From: Sedimenticola sp.
GTDB lineage: Bacteria; Pseudomonadota; Gammaproteobacteria; Chromatiales; Chromatiaceae
Assembly: GCA_026197195.1 (NCBI GenBank)
Contig: JAPHUG010000086.1
Coordinates: forward strand, 1-5,818
DNA: 5,818 bases
Reading direction: 5' to 3'
In this document: piece by piece, positions 1 through 4,836 of the stretch
Numbering within the stretch: the first letter of the stretch is position 1
How the letters are laid out: each line of letters opens with the position of its first letter
Made by a program: the position numbers and the translations under genes
Notes under the pieces: model-generated
The model's database searches: none
What the model was told of the DNA's origin: nothing
The model's input: only the letters and a program-made list of their open reading frames with translations

Positions 1-1499
1 CGATTCTCCCCGAGTGGCTCAATATCATCGCCCTGGAAGCTGAGAATGGTCATCCCAGTTACTTCATTGGCATTTACTCTGATGTTGCCCGTCAGAGGCA
101 GGTGATGGACCGGATACATCGACTGGCCTACTACGACATCCTGACCCGCCTTCCTAATCGCCAGCTCTTTAATGACCGACTCGACCAGGCAATCAAGTAT
201 GCCGGCCGAAACAACCGACTGCTGGGGCTTCTGTTTATCGACCTGGACCGCTTTAAAAACATCAACGACACCCTTGGCCACTCAACCGGTGACAAGGTGC
301 TGACGCTCGCCGCCACCCGCATGCAGGAGTGCGTTCGCCAGACGGACACACTGGCACGATTGGGGGGCGACGAGTTCACGATCATATTGCAGGATATCAG
401 CGAGGAGTTTGACGCCGTACTGGTAGCTGAAAAAATCCTCCACACCTTCAAGTCACCCATGCGCCTGGATAAGCATGAGCTCTATCTCACGCCCAGTGTT
501 GGTATCGCGTTGTTCCCGGATAATGGCTCTACCGTCGATGACCTGATCAAGTTCGCCGATACCGCTATGTACCGTGCCAAGGAGTTGGGCGGCAACAACT
601 ATCAACTGTTTGATTCCAACATGAGTGAGCCGTTCCGCTGGAACCTGGAAGTGGAAACAGCCCTCAGGCGCGCCATTGAGAGCGATACCATCCAACTGCT
701 CTACCAGCCTCAGTTTGATCTCCACACCGGTGCTATTGTGGGCCTGGAGGGCTTGGCCCGCTGGAACGACCCGGAGATGGGGGTGATTTCACCAGGCACC
801 TTTATCCGGGTTGCCGAGAACACCGGCCTGATCCATCAGCTGGGCGAGCGTGTCCTGAAGATTGCCACCCAGCAGGCCATTCGCTGGGGTAGCCAGGGCA
901 TCACCGGCCTGCGCATTGCCGTCAATGTCTCCACCCTGCAACTCAAACAGCAGGAGTTCTTTGACAAGGTCAAGGCGATTACCGGTCGCTGCCAGCATAG
1001 CGGCAACAGCATTGAACTGGAGATCACAGAAACCAGCTTGATGGAGAATGCCGAATTCATGGAGGAGGTACTGGGTCGCTTTGCCGAGATAGGCCTGGAA
1101 GTGGCCGTGGATGATTTTGGCACCGGTTACTCATCACTCAGCTACATGAAACGACTGCCAATCGATCTGCTGAAGATCGACCAATCTTTCGTAAAAGACC
1201 TACCCAGCAATATCAACGACACAGCGATCTGTCGCGCCATCATCGCCATGGCCCACAGCCTGAACCTGCGGGTACTGGCCGAAGGTGTTGAAACGGAAGA
1301 ACAGATGCAGTTTCTGCGCAAGGAGAACTGCGACGAGATGCAGGGCTATCTCTACAGCAAGCCCATCTCGGCAGATGAGATATCCGAAATGATTCGGCAG
1401 GGTTTCTGGCACACCAGCGAGACCCAGGCCGCCACGCCAAATGAGCTGCCCGAGTTTACCGCACCGAAGCGCTCACCGAATAAAGAGCCTCTCGCCTAG
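1..1499 (+). CDS. PAS-GGDEF-EAL bifunctional c-di-GMP diguanylate cyclase/phosphodiesterase, 5'-truncated
   Basis: The reading frame is open from base 3, so the start lies outside the window; the GTG at 102 is internal. Bases 3-101 encode the end of a PAS domain with a PAC-like stretch (SYFIGIYSDVARQRQ), leading into the GGDEF domain. Counting from the GTG at 102, the GGDEF domain covers about residues 8-170, with DxLTxLPNR at 12-20, an intact GGDEF at 88-92 and an inhibitory I-site RQTD at 79-82, five residues upstream. The EAL domain covers about 180-430. Its signature reads EGL (216-218) rather than EAL, but the metal and catalytic residues look complete: NVS at 275-277, ELEITE at 305-310, DDFGTGYSSL from 337, KID at 358-360, AEGVE at 393-397 and QGYLYSKP from 414. 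By family knowledge it makes c-di-GMP from GTP and/or hydrolyses it to pGpG; both sites look usable. A short hydrophilic tail follows the EAL domain. The gene converges on speA, with 24 bases between the stops. Confidence 0.95.
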   Translation, partial: ILPEWLNIIALEAENGHPSYFIGIYSDVARQRQVMDRIHRLAYYDILTRLPNRQLFNDRLDQAIKYAGRNNRLLGLLFIDLDRFKNINDTLGHSTGDKVLTLAATRMQECVRQTDTLARLGGDEFTIILQDISEEFDAVLVAEKILHTFKSPMRLDKHELYLTPSVGIALFPDNGSTVDDLIKFADTAMYRAKELGGNNYQLFDSNMSEPFRWNLEVETALRRAIESDTIQLLYQPQFDLHTGAIVGLEGLARWNDPEMGVISPGTFIRVAENTGLIHQLGERVLKIATQQAIRWGSQGITGLRIAVNVSTLQLKQQEFFDKVKAITGRCQHSGNSIELEITETSLMENAEFMEEVLGRFAEIGLEVAVDDFGTGYSSLSYMKRLPIDLLKIDQSFVKDLPSNINDTAICRAIIAMAHSLNLRVLAEGVETEEQMQFLRKENCDEMQGYLYSKPISADEISEMIRQGFWHTSETQAATPNELPEFTAPKRSPNKEPLA

Positions 1500-1523
1500 C
1501 CAACAAACAGCGACAACTCAGCT

Positions 1524-3407
1524 TTACTCTTCAAAATAGGTATAACCGCGCAGTCCCGCTTCCAGTTCGCTGAAGAGGCTTTCCGCCTCCTCTTGCCCGA
1601 TACCAGCCAGCGCCATCTTTTCCCGATACTTTTCCAGCAGAATCTCAGGGGAAAAATGGACATATCGCAGTAGCTCATCAACCGAATCGCCCTGCTCCGG
1701 CTGGGTCAGTTGATACCCTCCGGCATCATCCAGCTCCAGGTTGACGGCATCTGTGTCCCCAAACAGGTTATGCATATCACCCAGGATCTCCTGGTAGGCA
1801 CCCACCAGAAAAATGCCCAGCAGGTAGGGTTCACCGGGAATCAGGTGATGCACCGGCAGGGTGCTTTCCACCCCATCCTGATCGACATAATTCGCTATGC
1901 AGCCATCTGAATCACAGGTCAGATCATGCAGTACCGCACTGCGCTTCGGCTCTTCATTGAGCCGATGCAGGGGCATTACAGGAAACACCTGATCAATTGC
2001 CCAGACGTCGGGCAGCGACTGAAACAGGGAGAAGTTACAAAAGAGTCGATCCGAGAGCTGTTCTCTCAACTGGTCCAGGAGATCCCGGTGCCGGCGAGAG
2101 CTACTGCTCAACCGCGGCATCAGCTGACTACAGATGGTATTGAAAATACCTTCAGCGAGGGCACGTTGCTGCAGGTTCAACTCACCCCGCTCAAACATAT
2201 CGTGTGCCTCTTCAAGGCCATGCCGAGCCTCCTGAAACAGCTCCGAAACCGAGTAGTCGTCCAACCCGACCAGCTCGGCCAGTGAACTCAGCACCTCCGG
2301 GGCATCCTCTGGAAGTTCAATAACATCCAGGGTTTCCGGTGAGGGATCACTGTCGATCACATTCACCATCAGCATGGCATGGTGCGCCGTCATGGCGCGT
2401 CCCGACTCACTAAAGATATCCGGATGGGGCAACGCCTCATCCAGACAGATCCGGGAAATCGCCTTTACCACTTCACGGGAGTAGCCTTCCATGCTGTAGT
2501 TCATGGAGCAGTCATGACGGGAACTGGTCCCCTCATAATCCACACCCAGTCCACCACCCACATCAACTACCTTAATTTGCGCACCCTGGTGGCAAAGCTC
2601 TGCATAAAAACGGGCCACCTCGCCCATGCCACGCCGAATATCCCGCAGATTGGGAATCTGCGACCCGATATGGGAATGCAGCAACTGCAGACGGTCCAGC
2701 TTACCCACCGAATCCAGGCGCTTGACCAGCTTGAGTACCTGCATCGCAGTCAACCCGAACTTGGACTTGGTGCCACCTGAATCCTGCCAGTAACCGGTAC
2801 CTGAGGAAGAGAGCCGAACCCGCACCCCCAACAGGGGCTCAACACCCAGTTCTACAGAAGCGGCCAATACCAACTCCAGCTCGGACGGCTTTTCAATCAC
2901 AATATAGACCCGGTGGCCCATCTTCAGACCGATCAGGGCAAGCCGTATATATTCACTGTCTTTATAACCGTTACAGACAATCACGCCACCAACGGGAGCA
3001 TGGGCCAGGACGGCTGAGAGCTCCGGTTTGCTACCGGCCTCCAGCCCAACGTGGCCCTCTTTTTTTGCCAGGATCTCTTCAACCACGCTGCGCTGCTGAT
3101 TGACCTTGATGGGATAGACGGCGGTGTAATGCCCGCTGTACTCAAACTCCTCCATCGCACTCTGGAAACTGTCACAGAGTGCTGAAACACGCTCATGCAG
3201 GATATCGGTAAAGCGCACCAGGACAGGCCAGGCGAGCCCCGCCTTCTTGACCTCGTGTGCCAGACGATAAAGATCAATCTCCACCTTTCCATCGCGGATG
3301 GGCCGGGCAGTCACGTGTCCCTGCTTGTTAACACCGAAGAAACCGTCTCCCCAACGATGGATTCCATAGTCCTGGGGAACGATATGCATCTTTGATTTCA
3401 TAATCAT
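1524..3407 (-). CDS. speA: Biosynthetic arginine decarboxylase (SpeA)
   Basis: Decarboxylates L-arginine to agmatine with PLP, the first step of the agmatine route to putrescine and spermidine. The 627-residue length is close to E. coli SpeA (about 630-660). It is a fold-III (alanine-racemase-like) PLP decarboxylase. Visible features in order: the family-typical N-terminus (YGIHRWGDGFFGVN, 14-27), PLP-binding lysine K101 in YPIKVNQQ, the barrel motif HSHIGSQ (244-250), glycine-rich VDVGGGLGVDYEGT (281-294, phosphate binding), SESGRA (333-338), a helical insert around 375-455, and the C-terminal FCNFSLFQSLPDVWAIDQ region (456-472). C498 in LTCDSDG matches the conserved active-site cysteine segment. 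The end EEAESLFSELEAGLRGYTYFEE is intact. The ATG at 3407 directly follows an in-frame TAG; ATGs at 3401 and 3389 are alternative starts. None has a good Shine-Dalgarno sequence, so the exact start is uncertain by up to six residues. No speB or speE gene is adjacent. Confidence 0.97.
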   Translation of the reverse strand: MIMKSKMHIVPQDYGIHRWGDGFFGVNKQGHVTARPIRDGKVEIDLYRLAHEVKKAGLAWPVLVRFTDILHERVSALCDSFQSAMEEFEYSGHYTAVYPIKVNQQRSVVEEILAKKEGHVGLEAGSKPELSAVLAHAPVGGVIVCNGYKDSEYIRLALIGLKMGHRVYIVIEKPSELELVLAASVELGVEPLLGVRVRLSSSGTGYWQDSGGTKSKFGLTAMQVLKLVKRLDSVGKLDRLQLLHSHIGSQIPNLRDIRRGMGEVARFYAELCHQGAQIKVVDVGGGLGVDYEGTSSRHDCSMNYSMEGYSREVVKAISRICLDEALPHPDIFSESGRAMTAHHAMLMVNVIDSDPSPETLDVIELPEDAPEVLSSLAELVGLDDYSVSELFQEARHGLEEAHDMFERGELNLQQRALAEGIFNTICSQLMPRLSSSSRRHRDLLDQLREQLSDRLFCNFSLFQSLPDVWAIDQVFPVMPLHRLNEEPKRSAVLHDLTCDSDGCIANYVDQDGVESTLPVHHLIPGEPYLLGIFLVGAYQEILGDMHNLFGDTDAVNLELDDAGGYQLTQPEQGDSVDELLRYVHFSPEILLEKYREKMALAGIGQEEAESLFSELEAGLRGYTYFEE

Positions 3408-3432
3408 CTACAAGGCAAAAAATAGTCGCCGT

Positions 3433-3438
3433 ATCATA
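3433..3438 (-). promoter_or_regulatory. Candidate -10 box of a speA promoter
   Basis: On the minus strand the sequence TATGAT (5 of 6 matches to TATAAT) lies 26 bases before the speA ATG, so a transcript would start near 3426 with a leader of about 20 bases. No convincing TTGACA-like -35 sits at 16-18 bases upstream. A promoter here would make speA independent of the upstream DUF4124 gene, in line with the 109-base gap. The call rests on one hexamer and position. Confidence 0.3.
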
Positions 3439-3482
3439 CCCGATGCAGGTCTGGTAGATAGAGGGTTAAAGAGGGAATTACT

Positions 3483-3514
3483 AAAAAAAACGGGCTAATT
3501 GGGCTGCTCTTAGC
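3483..3514 (-). terminator. Possible weak intrinsic terminator after the DUF4124 gene
   Basis: Read on the minus strand just past the stop codon, arms GCTAA (plus 3510-3514) and TTAGC (plus 3494-3498) can pair around an 11-base loop. A short CCG and a run of eight T (plus 3483-3490) follow. The T run is strong, but the stem is only 5 bp and not GC-rich, so the terminator would be weak. It would separate the cyclase/DUF4124 transcript from speA. Confidence 0.35.
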
Positions 3515-3516
3515 GG

Positions 3517-4005
3517 CTAATTCGAAGGACAAAGGCGCTTTACCGCCTCCCTCGCCTCCTTCAGCGTCGCTTCAAACTCAGCCTTGCTCAGATAGGTTCG
3601 CGAGCCATCCGGTTGCAACTCATATAACGCGCTGGAGTTTTCATAATCACGCAGGCGATTTTTTGCCTTGGCACAGCGCATCTTGTTCTGCTCAGCCTGC
3701 TCCTCGCGTTTTTTCCGGGCCTCACGCTTCTCTGCACGCTCTTCCTGGTAACTGTCGAGTAGTTTCTGGCGCAGCTCCTGGCGCTGCCCCTGGGTGGGCT
3801 GACCGGCGGCAGGTTCGGAACGGGAGGACGATTTGATCTTCAGCTCTTCGGATTGCTGATCCAGTGGAGGGCGGTCGCCATACTGAACCCGCCCCTGTTC
3901 ATCCACCCAGCGGTAGACAGCCGCCTGGGCCATCGAAAAAAACAGCAACCCACAGAGCGGCCCAAGGAGCAGCCCCAGCCATCCATATCTGTTAATCCTG
4001 TTCAT
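3517..4005 (-). CDS. DUF4124 domain-containing secreted protein
   Basis: A 162-residue protein with a clear Sec signal peptide: basic start (MNRINR), hydrophobic core about 8-25, and a likely cleavage after AQA at residue 28. The mature protein begins with the DUF4124 signature VYRWVDEQGRVQYGDRPP (30-47). This domain is common in gamma- and betaproteobacterial envelope proteins, and its function is unknown. A Ser/Pro/Gln linker (about 48-72) leads to a highly charged helix (about 73-118, rich in E, K, R, Q, probably a coiled coil). The C-terminal segment has C111 and C159, the only cysteines after the signal peptide, which could form a disulfide in the periplasm. AGGAGG on the minus strand lies 12 bases before the ATG, a slightly long spacing, but there is no better start. 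It sits 39 bases downstream of the diguanylate cyclase gene on the same strand, so cotranscription is likely. The molecular role cannot be inferred from sequence. Confidence 0.88.
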   Translation of the reverse strand: MNRINRYGWLGLLLGPLCGLLFFSMAQAAVYRWVDEQGRVQYGDRPPLDQQSEELKIKSSSRSEPAAGQPTQGQRQELRQKLLDSYQEERAEKREARKKREEQAEQNKMRCAKAKNRLRDYENSSALYELQPDGSRTYLSKAEFEATLKEAREAVKRLCPSN

Positions 4006-4017
4006 TCTCTTGGCTAC

Positions 4018-4023
4018 CCTCCT
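4018..4023 (-). promoter_or_regulatory. Ribosome binding site of the DUF4124 gene
   Basis: The minus-strand AGGAGG is a full Shine-Dalgarno match within the 39-base gap after the cyclase stop codon. Its distance to the ATG at 4005 is 12 bases, longer than the usual 5-9, but it supports independent translation of this gene from a shared transcript. Confidence 0.6.
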
Positions 4024-4044
4024 GGTTGAACAATCCCTGCCAGG

Positions 4045-4725
4045 CTAATCCGAACGGTAAAGTGCCGCCTTCTCTTCTGCACCCACCTGACCTTTTGGTT
4101 TCAGGCTCTCGAGATCGGGATGAGCCACCCGGTTTCGGCCAGCGGCTTTTGCCTCATACAACAGGTTATCCACCTGTTTCACGAAGGCCTCGGCAGAAAA
4201 GTGACTCTCCCGCCGGTAGACGCCCACCCCCATGCTGGCCGTAATAAACAGGGGGCCTCCATCGACCTCTATCGGTGTCGCCTCAATGACTTCTCGTAGA
4301 CGATTGGCCGCATTGATAGCTCGGGGAAGCGGTGTCCCCGGCAATATTAACGCAAACTCCTCTCCCCCATAGCGGCAGGGCACGTCAATCTTGCGCAGCA
4401 GGGAAACCATCAGCTCCGCTATCTGGCGAAGCACCTGATTCCCCGCCTCGTGGCCCCACTGATCATTGACCCGCTTAAAGTGATCCAGATCCATCATGAT
4501 CAGGGCCGTGGGGTGTCCGGTTCGGTGGGTACGCTCCAGCTCCTGTTCCAGTGACTGACTAAAATGACGGTAGTTAAACAGCCGTGTCAACGGATCGGTC
4601 AAGACCAGCTCGGAAAGCGCTGCCTTCTCTTCCTGCAGTATCAACAGGGTATCGATATGCTCACATCGGCTTTCGCCAACCGGGCAGGCTATTTTTTTTC
4701 TATCTTTGCCGGTCATTCGCGCCAC
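4045..4725 (-). CDS. GGDEF-domain diguanylate cyclase, small cytoplasmic form
   Basis: Predicted to condense two GTP into c-di-GMP. A single GGDEF domain fills about residues 38-200 of 226: LTDPLTRLFNYRHF (42-55), metal-binding MMDLDHFKRVND (77-88), active-site GGEEF (120-124), and inhibitory I-site RKID (111-114), five residues before it. Catalysis and product feedback therefore both look intact. There are no membrane segments or full sensor domain. The N-terminus has C14, C21 and H23 (CPVGESRCEH) followed by a short helix, possibly a small ligand- or metal-binding element that I cannot name. The first possible start is GTG at 4725; an ATG at 4716 (residue 4) is equally plausible, and neither has a clear Shine-Dalgarno sequence. 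The polar 25-residue tail after the domain is not recognised. It has its own promoter-like sequence, separated from the Amt gene by a terminator, and probably forms an operon with the DUF4124 gene 39 bases downstream. An A8 tract lies in codons 9-12. Confidence 0.94.
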   Translation of the reverse strand: MARMTGKDRKKIACPVGESRCEHIDTLLILQEEKAALSELVLTDPLTRLFNYRHFSQSLEQELERTHRTGHPTALIMMDLDHFKRVNDQWGHEAGNQVLRQIAELMVSLLRKIDVPCRYGGEEFALILPGTPLPRAINAANRLREVIEATPIEVDGGPLFITASMGVGVYRRESHFSAEAFVKQVDNLLYEAKAAGRNRVAHPDLESLKPKGQVGAEEKAALYRSD

Positions 4726-4730
4726 AATAG

Positions 4731-4753
4731 GAATCAGAGTAAAGCCCTGATTC
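4731..4753. repeat. Perfect inverted repeat, operator-like, upstream of the cyclase gene
   Basis: GAATCAG (4731-4737) and CTGATTC (4747-4753) are exact reverse complements separated by nine bases. On the minus strand the upstream arm overlaps the candidate -10 box of the cyclase promoter, and the repeat extends over the predicted transcription start. That position fits a repressor-binding site. As RNA only part would be transcribed, so a DNA operator is more likely than an attenuator. No known regulator motif is recognised. Confidence 0.45.
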
Positions 4754-4778
4754 TACGGATATGCGCACAATGTTTCAG
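4750..4778 (-). promoter_or_regulatory. Sigma70-like promoter of the cyclase/DUF4124 operon
   Basis: On the minus strand CTGAAA (plus 4773-4778; 4 of 6 matches to TTGACA) and TAGAAT (plus 4750-4755; 5 of 6 to TATAAT) are spaced by exactly 17 bases. Transcription would start near 4743, about 18 bases before the GTG. An AT-rich stretch directly upstream (4779-4793) could serve as an UP element and is also the T-tail of the Amt terminator. Confidence 0.5.
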
Positions 4779-4780
4779 CA

Positions 4781-4815
4781 TTAAAATTAAAAAGGGCGCC
4801 ACCAGGGCGCCCTTT
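4781..4815 (-). terminator. Intrinsic terminator of the Amt gene
   Basis: Arms at 4791-4800 and 4806-4815 are perfect 10-base reverse complements (minus strand AAAGGGCGCC and GGCGCCCTTT) with a 5-base loop. On the minus strand a T-rich tail, TTTTTAATTTTAA, overlaps and follows the stem. This is a textbook rho-independent terminator about 20 bases past the Amt stop. It is oriented for the minus strand; the plus direction has only three T after the stem. Confidence 0.88.
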
Positions 4816-4817
4816 GC

Positions 4818-4836
4818 GATATAACCTCGTTATATC
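4818..4836 (-). repeat. AU-rich perfect hairpin directly after the Amt stop codon
   Basis: GATATAAC (4818-4825) and GTTATATC (4829-4836) are perfect 8-base complements around a 3-base loop. The hairpin begins at the base right after the TAA of the Amt gene, and only two bases separate it from the terminator stem. It has no T-tail of its own. It may be a 3' stability element or a protein-binding palindrome. Confidence 0.6.

Noticed and set aside
102..104. GTG at 102 as the true start of the GGDEF-EAL gene
   Set aside because: The frame is open back to base 3 and encodes a PAC-like end of a PAS domain that runs straight into the GGDEF linker, so the gene starts outside the window.
836..1123. 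Minus-strand open frames inside the GGDEF-EAL gene
   Set aside because: They overlap the catalytic EAL region of a strongly supported gene and have Ser/Arg-rich, non-protein-like composition.
1926..2285. 119-codon open frame on the plus strand within speA, and similar ones at 2379-2780 and 1710-1910
   Set aside because: They lie opposite a clear SpeA coding sequence and show no domain or initiation signal; they are by-products of speA codon use.
3408..3516. Riboswitch or structured leader upstream of speA
   Set aside because: The gap is only 109 bases, part of which is the terminator-like element of the previous gene; I found no conserved riboswitch core or extended pairing.
4791..4815. Bidirectional terminator between the Amt and cyclase genes
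   Set aside because: Both genes are on the minus strand, and the plus direction has only three T after the stem, so only minus-strand termination is supported.
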